The notes beneath the pieces were generated by a model that was given only the letters and a program-made list of their open reading frames with translations, was not told the DNA's origin and searched no databases. DNA of 64,000 bases from Paragordius varius (Eukaryota; Nematomorpha): positions 4,092,001-4,156,000 of the forward strand of contig OZ176053.1 of NCBI GenBank assembly GCA_964247055.1, in the 5' to 3' direction. The stretch's first letter is position 1. Every line of letters starts with the position of its first letter. The translations under genes and the position numbers were made by a program. Positions 33,246 to 45,100 of the stretch are shown here, one piece after another.

Positions 33246-35752
33246 TAATAAAGAAAACTTAGAAGCAAAATTATTAAATATTGGTAAATCACAATCCCAA
33301 AATCCTTGATTAAACGCTGTGCCTGGATTTAAGAATTAAAAAGATCTTATCTCTAATTAGATAGAGATTAAATTGTTATAATAATGATAGATTACTAATA
33401 TTGACTGTAAATATGAAATTGTTATTTGTTAATAATACTGTAAAATTGCAAATTTGTCAAAATTTATAGCTAGTTAATAGGAGAATAATTGCACACTACC
33501 AGAGTTTATTTTATACAAAAGTGGATCTATGATCTCACTTACTAAGCTAGTTGAGAAGGATCGAAAAATCATTTAATGGGATATTTTATTTTGTCATCAG
33601 CCCCTTCTTAGTAAATCTATAAAATCATCCAAGGTTAATTAGCAAAAATTGGTGCATGTTAAACGCTTAAATTATGAGGAACATCTCCTCATTCGAACAG
33701 TAATTATCCGTTAGATCTCGCTGCCTTGTGCCGACCTTTTTTGGCAGTGTATTGACCTAAAAAGCTGTACAAATTAAAATTTTCATTTATCAAATTAAAA
33801 AATTAATTTAGTGTTTTGTATATGACCGCATACGTCATTTGTTTAGCTGTCAGAAAAATTTGTTGCCTCATAAATATTGTGTGGATACTAATGGTATATT
33901 TTTTTTATTTAGTAGACGTATTTAAAAATATTAGGTTTTTAATCAAAGTAAAATAAGAATAGGGCCAGTATATATAACGTTTATTAAAATATTCGGAAAT
34001 AAGCCCTCTTTCTGTCAGAATATCAAAATAGTTTAAAATAATTATTAAACCTTAAACCTGGTTGATGTAAAGCGAATGTATTTTTTTGTCAAAAAAAGAT
34101 ATTTTCCTTTTTTTATAAAATTATTGAAGATATACCAAATTTCTGTCTGATAAAGTCATATGTTTATTATAAAAAGATCTGTTTAACACTTTGATTGGAA
34201 TTGGAGTAGTGACCCCAGACTATACTTAAATTAATATTATTAAAAACTATTGAAAGCGACCGTTCCATTTTATACTTATGCTTCATCCCAATAAAAATTA
34301 TATAAATAAGCCAAATTATCCAAATATAGTATTGAAAATTAAAGCTCCATATCATACTACTTGAGGGCCATTTTTATTTTAGAATATTTTTGCAAAATAT
34401 CGTGCCTTAGTGTTTCTAGCTAAAATTAATACTTCATGAATTTTTCACTTTATCCATGATAATATATTGGGGTAGTTTTTATCCCAGGGCTCAATCTTGC
34501 AAATAAACTATTACTAAGTTAAAACTAACTGATTAAACATTGCCCCGTATTGGATAAAAAAGCTTATATTTTTACAGATTGGAACTTCTAGACCAGGAAT
34601 GCCCAACACAAATGGCTTACCGGGCCGCATTTTTGGTTCAAAAAAACAGCGGGCCACATTTGGAAAATATATGGACATAAACAAATATTTTATTAGATTT
34701 TAAATGTAAGAAGACTGTAAAAAAATATTTATTTTATTTTTGCTAGAGTTCATTGCCACTCGGGAAGATTTATCAGAAAATTGGTTTAAGATATTTTTCC
34801 TATATTTTGTAAAATGTTGCATTTGAAATTTTGCTAGGAGCGCATAAATTTTTTGGAGGCCCACGTGTTGGACACTATGTTGCAGAGTTCGGAAGAGCCC
34901 CAACGATTGAAATAAACAACTGATTTTAAAATCAATGTATAACATTTTGCTGGTAAAATGCAACCTAAAAGTTCTTAAGTAAATTATTTATGTTGTCTAA
35001 CTATATATATATATACATTTATTTGTCTGTAATATTAGCAACGGCCAAAAAGTTTGTGATGGGGTTTTTTTTAATTTTATATATTTAAAAAAAATTATGT
35101 ATAATGCCCGTAAAAGGCCAAAGAAAGCATATTTAAAATTCGGCTCAATATAAATACTTTTTAGATATTCGAATTTCGATATAAAACTACCCAAACGGTC
35201 ATGGAATGTTAAAGTTGAAAAAAAATTATTTATATTTTAGCAAAAGTATTAATATACTTATTCGCTTATTAAAATGGGCCGTTTAAAAATTTAATCATTA
35301 AATTGCTTGACCACACCAGTAAAATATTAATCTGCTCAAATTGTATGATATATATTGATAAAATAATATAGCTATTACATATTTTGCAATTTAAAAACGT
35401 ACCAATAAAATTTATACTTAAAATATACCCTTCATATCTTCAAGTTGGTACCTTAATAGACGAGCTTGAATGAAAATATATATCTTGTAAAGTAGTTAGG
35501 TAAAAGAATTCACAACATTTTAATAAATTTTAATTAAGGAGAAAGCGAGCGTTAATTAGGACGAGGAAAATATTAAGAAGGGGTTTAAAATCATGAAGGG
35601 TGATTATGAATAAGTTAAGTGAATGGATGTTGACATCGAACTAACGTTTTTGCATTTCAAATGATTATGCATAAAATTTATGTATTTTTCAGTTTTTAGT
35701 ATATAGAACCTTTTATCTAGATCTAGGCCTATTTTATTGTATTTTATTTAAT
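33246..35752. other. Repeat-rich intergenic region
   Basis: Holds a partial family A copy starting about 34185 (AACACTTTGATTG with a GACCCCAGA block) and the hAT-like copy at 34594-34880. A (TA)n tract lies near 35003, and a segment at 35090-35190 resembles 10260-10380. Small ORFs at 34167-34355, 34700-34963 and 34997-35194 fall inside these repeats and are not genes. Confidence 0.55.
34594..34880 (+). mobile_element. Short non-autonomous hAT-like element
   Basis: The left end CAGGAATGCCCAACACAAAT with CCGGGCCGCATTT is mirrored near 34860-34880 by GGCCCACGTGTTGGACACTA. Length is about 287 bp. No 8-bp duplication is evident, and the termini are diverged, so this is an old copy. Confidence 0.6.
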
Positions 35753-37717
35753 TTAACATAATACAAAAGAGGATAATATGAGAAGCCATAACAAAAATAT
35801 ATTATTTATTGTAACAATGGGCGCTGTATCATTACTACGCATTTCTTGGTACAAAAATTTATGCAATTGTTGTTGCAAGTCAGATTTTCGTGTTAAAGCA
35901 TTACAGGTCATCGATCCATTGTCGGCCATTATTTTCCCCATTTTTTCACAACTATCTGTGCAACAAACATCATTGACTGGTGTACATTGATATCCCTTTT
36001 TCAATTTACAGCCCTGCACACTTAAATTCAGGAGACTATTTATAATATAATTTGTTGATTTGTTCACGTATTTAAAATCGATTTTTGATGGTTCACAACA
36101 ATGATCCCAATACTCACAATAAGGCTCTGGGCCACAATCACATTCTTCCCCGGCGTCAATTACTCCGTTTCCACACATTGGACCGATCAGACAATCTCCC
36201 TTATTACGCAACACTTCTGTTATCTGTTTTTTGCTACATGGTGAAAACAACCAATTATTTCTTTTACCACCGGTTGAGGCTTCGCTAAACATAAGAAAAG
36301 TACCATGTCCTGCATAAGGATCACCACTCAGCTCCATATCTCCAAGGCAATCTGTCACATTATCATGGAAGCTCCCAAGGGCATGACCTAACTCATGCGT
36401 CACCGTTAACAGAGAAATGTGTTGAGGTACGCGTTTTCCCTTATGCACTATAGTAAAGATTCCAGTATTGAAACTATAGGCTTTGCCATCTTCTTCGAGG
36501 AAACCTCTTGCTTGGCATATGCCGCCCGCTCTCCCATTCATATCCGGGTCCGCAATCCATGTTAAACCTAAAATTCCTTCATTAAGTGTACGGCATGAAA
36601 AGGCCAAGGCTAAACAGTAATCAGACCAATCATATTCGGAAAAAGCGTTGAGATAAACGCTTGCATTCGTTATGTTATTGTTAAGTTTATAATTAACTGC
36701 TTTTGCGTCTTCAAACAGCGTTACGTTCGCCACCATAAATCCAACATTATCTGCAATGCCATCCCCGTCAAAATCGACGGTCCGAAATATACTGTTAGCT
36801 GCAAGGATGTGAAATATCATTTCATCGATTGGATCTTTTCCTTGCATTTTCATACACTTAACATACTTATGATCGGCAACCAAATGGACGTGACAACTTT
36901 TACTATAAAAACTATTTTTTAGGGCTTGGTTAATTAACTTAAGTGTATGCAACATTTCGGTACGATTAAAATTTTTGGTGTACGATTGCATCCGATCCAT
37001 GTGCTGATGTAACGTTTTGTGATAATGGATAGAATTTTGAGCTATTTCGTCATTCGGTGTTTTCATGATTAAAGCGGATTGCCGACCTTTCAATGTCACT
37101 GACATTTTTTCTCTCAAATTCCACATTCCTTTCATCGAATCCCCGAAATCACTATCTCGGTATATAATCACACTTATATTACAATCGCCTCTCTTTGGGC
37201 CAGGATTAAATGGTTCCATATGGTAAACAGTGTTATTCACGAAAAACAACCCACTAAATACCGCACCTTGCATATTTAAGATGATTGTGGAATCGGAATT
37301 ATTTATCAATCGACCTGATAAAATATGACCATTTTCTTGGTTGGATTTTAGTCTATTTAGCGAGCCATTTTTATACACATTTACGAAGGCATTTGAACTT
37401 ATAATATGGCTTGCTGTATCATTTAAGTAAAATGCGAATGTTTGGTTGAATGCGTTAATGTTACCATAATACATATACGATTTCGGTAGTTTCGTTTTTA
37501 CCTTATTATCATTAATATATGATGAGGTGCTATTCTTTGGGCAAGATGTAATTATAATGTTTTTCATCCCATCACTCACTTTGACATTTGATTCGGCCAG
37601 TTCATAATATTTTAGAAAATTAGTTATATCTTTGCCATCTTCTGTAGTATCTTGTAAACATAAATTATTAAACGGTATAATTATGAATATTATATGATTG
37701 AGAAAAAGGTTAAGCAT
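35753..37717 (-). CDS. ADAM10: ADAM10-like metalloprotease-disintegrin, single exon, 654 aa
   Basis: Membrane-associated zinc metalloprotease of the ADAM10/17 type, a family that sheds cell-surface proteins including Notch. A signal peptide covers residues 1-22. A prodomain follows with VYHMEPFNP and an N-glycosylation-rich stretch. The catalytic domain carries HELGHALGSFHD near residues 440-451 (HExxHxxGxxHD, all three zinc His present), then FLMFSEASTGGKRNNWLFSP with the Met-turn. The disintegrin region begins CGNGVIDAGEECDCGPEP near residue 512 and has paired cysteines. The cysteine-rich part is short. The protein ends in a 20-residue hydrophobic segment (NNIFLLWLLILSSFVLC) at the very C terminus, with no cytoplasmic tail. 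No introns are visible, unlike its neighbours. ADAM17 is less likely by the disintegrin sequence. No clear furin site (R-x-K/R-R) was seen between pro and catalytic domains; KGRQS is the nearest basic site. Confidence 0.94.
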   Translation of the reverse strand: MLNLFLNHIIFIIIPFNNLCLQDTTEDGKDITNFLKYYELAESNVKVSDGMKNIIITSCPKNSTSSYINDNKVKTKLPKSYMYYGNINAFNQTFAFYLNDTASHIISSNAFVNVYKNGSLNRLKSNQENGHILSGRLINNSDSTIILNMQGAVFSGLFFVNNTVYHMEPFNPGPKRGDCNISVIIYRDSDFGDSMKGMWNLREKMSVTLKGRQSALIMKTPNDEIAQNSIHYHKTLHQHMDRMQSYTKNFNRTEMLHTLKLINQALKNSFYSKSCHVHLVADHKYVKCMKMQGKDPIDEMIFHILAANSIFRTVDFDGDGIADNVGFMVANVTLFEDAKAVNYKLNNNITNASVYLNAFSEYDWSDYCLALAFSCRTLNEGILGLTWIADPDMNGRAGGICQARGFLEEDGKAYSFNTGIFTIVHKGKRVPQHISLLTVTHELGHALGSFHDNVTDCLGDMELSGDPYAGHGTFLMFSEASTGGKRNNWLFSPCSKKQITEVLRNKGDCLIGPMCGNGVIDAGEECDCGPEPYCEYWDHCCEPSKIDFKYVNKSTNYIINSLLNLSVQGCKLKKGYQCTPVNDVCCTDSCEKMGKIMADNGSMTCNALTRKSDLQQQLHKFLYQEMRSNDTAPIVTINNIFLLWLLILSSFVLC

Positions 37718-38112
37718 CCATGTTTTTCACTTGGTTTGATAATGTGGTTATTTTAACAATTAAAATAACTCATTAAATAAATATAATTATTTCATATTAA
37801 CAATCATATTAAAAAAGTTTTTTATTTAGAGCTCAACTAATCGTGCTTTATTTACATAATTTGGCTATATTTGAATACCATGAATATTGATAAACTGGTC
37901 TTTGAAATCAAGAACTCCTTATTTCTTTTTGTTATTTAAATTGAAAAATTATTTAATTCTATAATCCAGGACTTCGATCAGCGGCAATTAAGTGGAAGGT
38001 TTTTAGAATTTTGGAATCAAAACCGGGTTGGTTAAAACGGTTCCGAAACCGGTTTCATTTTGGTTCTTGACATTTCATTAAATGATTTTTGTACAGCATT
38101 TTTATTATGCCA
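37718..38112. promoter_or_regulatory. Presumed upstream region of the ADAM10-like gene
   Basis: AT-rich stretch between the ADAM start codon and the Helitron copy. It must contain the promoter, but no motif is distinctive enough to name. Confidence 0.35.
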
Positions 38113-38698
38113 CTAGCGTAAATCTCGTACTGCTACGCAGCCTAAGGAAGTCCTTCGGACTTCTGGGGAACTATTTGAAAAAAGGGACACTAAAATGATC
38201 TACATATGTGAATTATTTCGAAACATTATTTAATAGCTATGATCTCATAGGAATTTTAAAACGGTGCATTCATACTAATATATTATTTACTTGGGCGAAA
38301 AATAGTTTCAAAAAATTATTTTTGTGGACTTTGTTTTTTGAAAAAATGGCATTTTACGGGGGGAGCGGGTAAAGAGAGGGCCTTAATTAAAAAAGCGAGA
38401 TGACTATTCGGCGCAATCGAAAATAACTAAACAAAAATCATATTTGAAATTGAATGCTCCAACACGTCCTCTGGAAAATTGTCTCAAAGACACGATTTTT
38501 GTGGACTTCTGTTTTCAATAAAAACCCATTTTTCACACGGGGTGGGCCCGAACTGGGGCCTACTTTAAAAAAGGGCGAAGCTATTGTCGGGGCATTTATT
38601 AATGATTATATTTTTTGATATTTGGATTTGAATACGTTTACCGGTTTTCCGGAAACAGATCATAAAGCCGGCATTTTCCATTTTTATAAATATATAGA
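38113..38698 (-). mobile_element. Candidate non-autonomous Helitron, copy 2 (586 bp, internally deleted)
   Basis: Same minus-strand 5' end (TCTATATATTTATAAAAATG) and 3' end (hairpin around CTGCGTAGCAG, then CTAG) as copy 1 at 4981-6269, again between A and T. The outer parts align well. About 700 bp present in copy 1 (roughly 5168-5870) is missing, and the join falls on a GGCGAAAA sequence that occurs at both edges in copy 1. No ORF. Confidence 0.75.
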
Positions 38699-40654
38699 TT
38701 ACAAATTAAAAATTCATAAAATCAAAACAATTTTTAATATTTTTGCGAAATCGTTTTGAGGGCATCATGCAGCCCGTGGACCGTAGTTTGAGTACCAATG
38801 ATACATAGTGTGCATTTTTTCATGGACGTAATAGTTAATGGTTTTGTTAAATTTAGGGATTGTAATATAATTCAAAGAATTTTTTAAAATTTTTAGATGT
38901 AAAAATATAATTACACCTAGATAATATCAATTTCCCTTTTTCTAAGCTAAGAGACTCCATAATATATATTGTTTTTACCAAAGTTTATTACATTAATTAA
39001 TAAGAGGAATGTCATACTTTATAAAATCTTCTGAAAATAACCATGTCTGTGGTTCTTTTCATGTGTTAAAGGTAGATATTCAGTAAAATTGTCAATATAT
39101 TAATTTTATTTAAATATTATACGGGAAAAAATGTTATCGTATGATCACTCAAAAAATAATATTTAACAACAAATTTCAGAATATGAAATTTATTTCATAT
39201 TAATGGGAAACCAGAAAATATGTTATATTACATTACAATTAATGAAAAACCAGTGAAACAATGAATCTAACATGTGAGAACCGCCTGTTTTGATGGTGGA
39301 ACCATGCTGGATGGGTTGATTTTAACTCAACCGAATTGGTTCCCGCTAAAATCTCAGCAAGCTGTTTCCAGTTTGAATCCACATAATATATTTTTGCGAT
39401 ATTTTTATTTTAATGTTATAGATTTTAATGTTGTGTGTTTGTTGTCTCTCGAGTACTTAAGCGAGTCTATTAAACTGTATTACTTTTTTGGGGGTATTTT
39501 TAACAGAGTGCATATATAATTCTCTAAAAACCGTATTTATGATATTGAGTCAAATATTTAAATATTAATCTATGTCCTGGCTCATAAACACATTTTTTGA
39601 AGTTTTTGAAATTGGCTAAAAACTGGCAAATATATATTGATAAAAAATATTGATTCCTTTTATAATGATTTTCATCACAATTTAACAGCGAATATTCGGT
39701 TATTTATTTTTAAAATCAGACGTTTACGTTGGATTTAGTTACTATATTATTTATAATCTGTAAAATATTTTTTTTATATATATCATTGAATAATCATATT
39801 TTATCAAAAATTTTCATAACAAATAGTTTTTTAACAAGTTTAAACGTGCAAACTATAAAAAAAGAAAAATTAATGAAGTGTAAATTAAATTCAACTATTT
39901 CTTGATGGTAACCAATTTAAATATTTAAAACAGTCGAAATACTACTATGTACAAAAAATTATTTTTTAATGTAATGAAACATCTATTTTGTCCGTAAAAG
40001 TAGTATTAATTAACCTTTTTATGCTACGTAAACCAAACAAATTGAATATTCAAAACTGGTAGAATCAAAAAAATAAAAAATTGTTGTCTATTTTGGTAAG
40101 GACAAGTTATCCACAAACCAAAATGAACAAAACCTTTTGGATATCACAATAACATCCAAAGTTTGACAAATTCTTGGCTAAACTATTTCTAAAATATACA
40201 CGTACTCTAATAACATGTTTAATATACTAACAAACAGATAATTCAGACGAATTTACTATGAGTACAGTAATGATAGGGCATATGTAAAAAATGAAATAAC
40301 TACAAGCTGGCTAAAATTGTATACTAGAGACTTTACATTGCTATATTCAAGAGATGATTATAAAAAACCACCCAAAAATATATCGATAAACAAGACCAAG
40401 AGAATGAAGTTAGAGTAAAAATATTTTAATTTACAATATAAATAAATATACTACCAAAATATACAAACAAAATATTATCCTATTGCGATTATCTGTTAAT
40501 GCCACCTCAACCGTACTATACAGACATAAGTAACAAACTCTAATGACACACTCAGCACTAATTTAAGCATTGCATATTTTTTTAATCTTTATATTCTTGC
40601 TTCTCGGGTCCCTTTAATGAATTATGGACAAATTTAGTTTATGATAATGCCTTT
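38699..40654. other. AT-rich intergenic region
   Basis: No gene supported. A GGACC/GCAGCCCGTGG block near 38765-38795 resembles internal hAT remnant sequence. The ORF at 39274-39519 encodes no recognisable domain. Confidence 0.5.
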
Positions 40655-41174
40655 AACACTTTGATTCAAAATGGGGTATCTAGTGACCCCAGATTATATT
40701 AAGGCTTATAATTTTAAAAACTATTGAAAGAAAAGGTTCCAATTAAAAATGCTTCTATCCTAACAAATATATAAATAGGCCAAAATATAATTTGGTTTAA
40801 ACATGTACCATTTCAATCTACTTCGACGCGATATTTATTACACATAAAAATATCGTGTTTCATTCTAACTTTTATTTAAATCACTTCTAACATTAATATA
40901 CAGTTTGTTTTGCATTCTTTTTATATTTAGCTAATGCACGCATGTCATGTAGACAATATTTTATCTTGAGATGGGTCCATAAAATAAGCTATATCAAGTT
41001 TTTTAAAATGTTGTTTTATATTTCGGTGTATCAATATATATAAGTGCAAACTTTTGCAATAACTTCAATTTGTTCCATATTTTTAGAAAACGTTTGATTT
41101 AAAACGGGCCTGGGGTCCCCAAAGATTACAATTTGAATCGGAGGACTGAAACGAATGTCTTATATCCAAGTGTT
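40655..41174. mobile_element. Family A TIR element, intact-looking 520-bp copy
   Basis: Starts AACACTTTGATTCAAAATGG with a GGGGTATCTAGTGACCCC near-hairpin. Ends with GGCCTGGGGTCCCC, AATTTGAATCGGAGG and AAGTGTT, the inverse arrangement. It is collinear with the two arms of 2291-4358. Non-coding. It shows what the interrupted copy looked like before insertion. Confidence 0.65.
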
Positions 41175-41319
41175 TGCGAGATTTAGTAATTGGCATTTAG
41201 GTTTTGAATTTTTAGGGCGGTATGTATTTTAAAAACAATTGTGCATACTAATAAAAAATTAAGATAATCGAAAAAAAAATATGTAAAATATGAAAAATAC
41301 AAATTTATTATGTATAATT

Positions 41320-42089
41320 TTAGGATGAAAGAGGCATATCGTATATTTTGTGTCCAACCTTACAATATATAGCATTGATTTCCAGCGTGTCCTCGTAAAA
41401 TTTAACCAATTTGGACTAAGAATATAAAAGTTAAATTATTACCCGGATAGTTTCTAATTCTGAATTATCTAAAGACATGTTTGTCTCTAAATTCCACCCT
41501 AAACTTATGTGATAAGTGAATGTCTATTTAATATAATTAAAACCATAATGTTATACTGCAAGTAAAGGGAGGGTTATATCATATTTTTTTAGACAATCTT
41601 GTGTTTTGTTAGATAATTCTTTAAGTTCGGGTTGGCCACACTTTATATTAATTGCAATAAATAATCGCGTATTATTTTCATTTTTATAAACAACAATGTC
41701 TCCTAAAGTACAATAAAATCTCAATAAGAGTTTAATTTACTTTGCAGTTTTAGAAGCTGAATGTCGTAACTCCTGTAAAAAATTATCGATCCAATGATGT
41801 TTTAACACAAAGGTCGGGGTTAAACTCAAATGAAATGGTTGCTCAATAAGGTAAAACTTTTGCCTTTTTGGAAGATGATTGTTAATGCAATTAACGACTT
41901 TTGGGTCGAAATTTTCTATCACACCTGAAATAAATTTTACTAATCATACAATAAACGTAAGATGCCCAATTTCCATCTTCATGAGCAAATATCCTCTTTT
42001 TAAGAGGGATTACCGTATTTTTATCTAAACTGTCGTCTTCATCACTATTATTAATAATTAAATTGCCTGCTTGATGCCACGAAAAAATT
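41320..42089 (-). CDS. USB1: USB1, U6 snRNA 3'-end phosphodiesterase (2H family), 5 exons seen
   Basis: USB1 trims the oligo(U) tail of U6 snRNA with two HxS motifs. Exons on the minus strand: about 42089-41950 (5' end unresolved), 41924-41741, 41719-41557, 41523-41443 and 41415-41320. The reading runs NSDEDDSLDK, KKRIFAHEDGNWASYVYC and HLPKRQKF. FHLSLTPTFVLKHHW follows (first HxS), then FYCTLGDIVVYKNENNTRL and FTYHISLGWNLE (second HxS). It ends INAIYCKVGHKIYDMPLSS, matching the conserved USB1 C terminus. The introns are 25, 21, 33 and 27 nt. Each one adds a stop or a frameshift if retained. The start codon is not resolved: the exon frame closes at a stop near 42090 and no in-frame ATG follows, so a tiny first exon is probably missing. 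Divergent from PAXBP1. Confidence 0.92.
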
Positions 42090-42137
42090 TAAAGATTCAT
42101 TTTTGCGTTTCATCTACCCATTCATACATAAATATAA

Positions 42138-45100
42138 ATGTTTGGCGTTCAAAAAAAGAAAAAACAAATTAGAAAAATAATATTAGATGAATCAGATCAT
42201 GAGGAAAGCAATTTTACCCAAGAAATTTCTAATTTACCTTCTCAAATTACCGTTAAAGCTCCCTTAAGTTTTGGAGACGAAGAGAGTAATAATATTTTTT
42301 TATTTAATTAATAGATGAAGATGTTTTCAAAATTAAAAAATCTATTCCTCATAAGAAGAAATCAAAAACACTAAAAAAGAATGAACGCGAGGAAGTTATT
42401 TTACATGAGGAAAAAGTGGAGTCTAATATCCAGCAAACTTTACAAAGTAAATAAATAGATTTTATTATTGTGTAGCCGGTGATATTCCAGATGCTCAAAT
42501 GATATTTGCCGCTCGTAAACAAAGACAAAATTTTAGAGAGTTTTCCGGCAACAACACTTTGTATCATCCTTTCGAAGTTGTTAAAAACAAAGTTTTATCA
42601 AAATCCGTTACCGACACAAAAAGCACGTCTCGAATCGTTAGGTAATTTAATATGCCGCAATATCGAAATTTGTTACCTATTAATTTTGATGAGACTAGCT
42701 ATTTAATGTTAAATTTAGAGGGCAAATGATTTAGTTTTATAATTTCTTAATGGTATATTTAGACATTCTAATTGATTTTACCATTTTATCGCTCAATCTT
42801 CTCTAAAACCAATCGTTAGGGAATGAACCTTTTTTAACGGATTATAGATTTTCCTTTGGATTTTGTCATTAATTAATTAATTTTTATCTAATTTACCATT
42901 TTGGTAAATAGATAAAGTTCAATAATTTGTAACGAAACTCAAAATAATACATTATTCATTTAGAGCAGGTTTTTTATTAACTTATACGCTACCCTGTCAA
43001 ATTTTGTTGGTATATTTTATTTTTAAATAAAACATTTTGTACGCAAATTTTTACAGAGAGGAAGACGATGATTTAAGTGACACAGAGGAGTATGGACAAA
43101 ACATTTCTACCACAACAGAAATTGATGACATTGAAAATCGTTATATTAACATGTCTCAAATTTTGGAGAATGAAAGCAAAGAAAAATATTCTAGCAAAAA
43201 GGTTTGCAGCATATTTTAAAATATTTATTAACTATACTGTTTTTTAAACATATTATAGTAATAACACTCATAGTATTTATTAAAAAAAATTTAATTTAGT
43301 ATTTTAAAAAATTAAAGTCTTTTCACAACTGTTTTTTTTCTGTTCTAATAAATGGTGGTATATTTAAATGAAAAAATTTAAAATATTGTTTAATTTGTAA
43401 TATAATTTATATCTTTTTGGGATATTTATTCATTTTCTTTTTAATCCTGGCACATATTAATCACCTGCTGGTCAATTACATTTACATTTAATTTTGATCT
43501 TTTATTTATTTTATGGGTTGGTTAATATTGTAATGTAGTGTTCTTTGTTTATTGCCAACATTATTCATTGACTTTTGGCAGTCGTGAAATAAACCATCAT
43601 ATATTATTTATTTTCATTTTTTAATTAGCTCGCCCTACCGATTTTTAATATTTATACTTGGCATAATGCAATTCGGTCTTATTTTTAGCATGTTAGGATA
43701 TATCTTTTCAGTAATGTACATCATAGTATGTATGACCGAAGTAGAAAAAATAAGTTTTTATTTGAACAAGGTTAAATAACAAGTCGCATTTTGATTAGTT
43801 TTTGTCGTTTTATTAATTAAAAATTAATTATTTTGAAAGATAATAGAAAAAAACCCTAAGTAGAAATCGAAATATAATTAAAAATTAAAATTTGTTTTTT
43901 TTAAAAAACGATGTATGATGCGGATTATGCGTTATGTAAATACCCATTATAATGGGGCGGTCTATGTATATTAGTATATATTGATCAAACAGCTGTTTTA
44001 CTAAATTCAATATATATATATATATATAAATTCACATAGGAATTGTTAAAATATTTGGATAAGAAAGAAAAGCAAGATATGGAAAAGATTGGGAAAAGTA
44101 CAGAAAATCATGATAATAATTTTCGTACACATCAAATTAGTGAGACATCACCAAAAAACCAACCAGGTTACGATGATAGTCGAAACATTGGTATATTTGA
44201 TTAATTATCTATCTAGATTTGCTTTAACATAAATTTAATTATTGATTGTAAATTATATGACATTGTAATTTGTCTTTAACTTTTTCATACTAAAAACCAT
44301 TTTTTTATTTTATTTTTTTATATATTTAGATTCAGAGGAGGAGGAATTTGAACGTTGGGAACAGGAACAAATCAAAAAGGGTTACAATATGCCCCAAGTA
44401 TAATTTTTATTATTTTTTGAATTTTGCTTTTTTCAATCAAATTTAGCTTTTTATTTCATAAATGCATCTGTGTGCTCTAAGGGTAGAGTTGTTTTAAAAA
44501 ATGTAAAATTTTACAATATGCATTTTATTGGTTGCTTATTTCACACTATAGTAGGGCAATTTGCCACAGGAGTGTATGTAAAAAAGAATGGAAATAATTT
44601 ATTTATTTTGTTGTTATTTTTCATATACTACTGTGTTGCAAATTGACCTAATATAGTGTGAAATAGGCAACCATTAAAATTCATACTGTATTACAGATAA
44701 AAATGGAATTGTTAATTTTTTTGAAATAAAATTTTCTTAATGCATATATGTTGTTTTGAATGGGAAATGTTGTTTTAATTTTCAATGAAAGGAGGTGAAA
44801 CGCATCATTTGAAAAATTTAATATAAATCATTTTAATAATTAGTTGTTGGATTTGCCATCTCAACCAGGTAAAAATTTTTACAAGGCAAAAGATAATAAT
44901 GTCAAATCCACCACCGCAACCCTAATTAATGGGAAAACTTTGGAAGGGTAAATTTTTAGAAAGCATTATTTTATTGAAATCATTTAAACATTTTACCGGT
45001 TTTGTTTATAGAATCTAAACAAATCTAATTTTATGTTAACACATTAAAAAATTATATAAACATTAAAAGTTAAACCAATATTTTTTAAACAACATATTGG

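Noticed and set aside
39274-39519. 81-codon ORF as a gene
   Set aside because: No domain, no splice context and no homology recognised. Expected by chance in this length of intergenic DNA.
41925-41940. A 16-nt intron in USB1
   Set aside because: A 25-nt alternative (41925-41949) with a better GTATG donor also keeps frame and fits the size range of the other introns.
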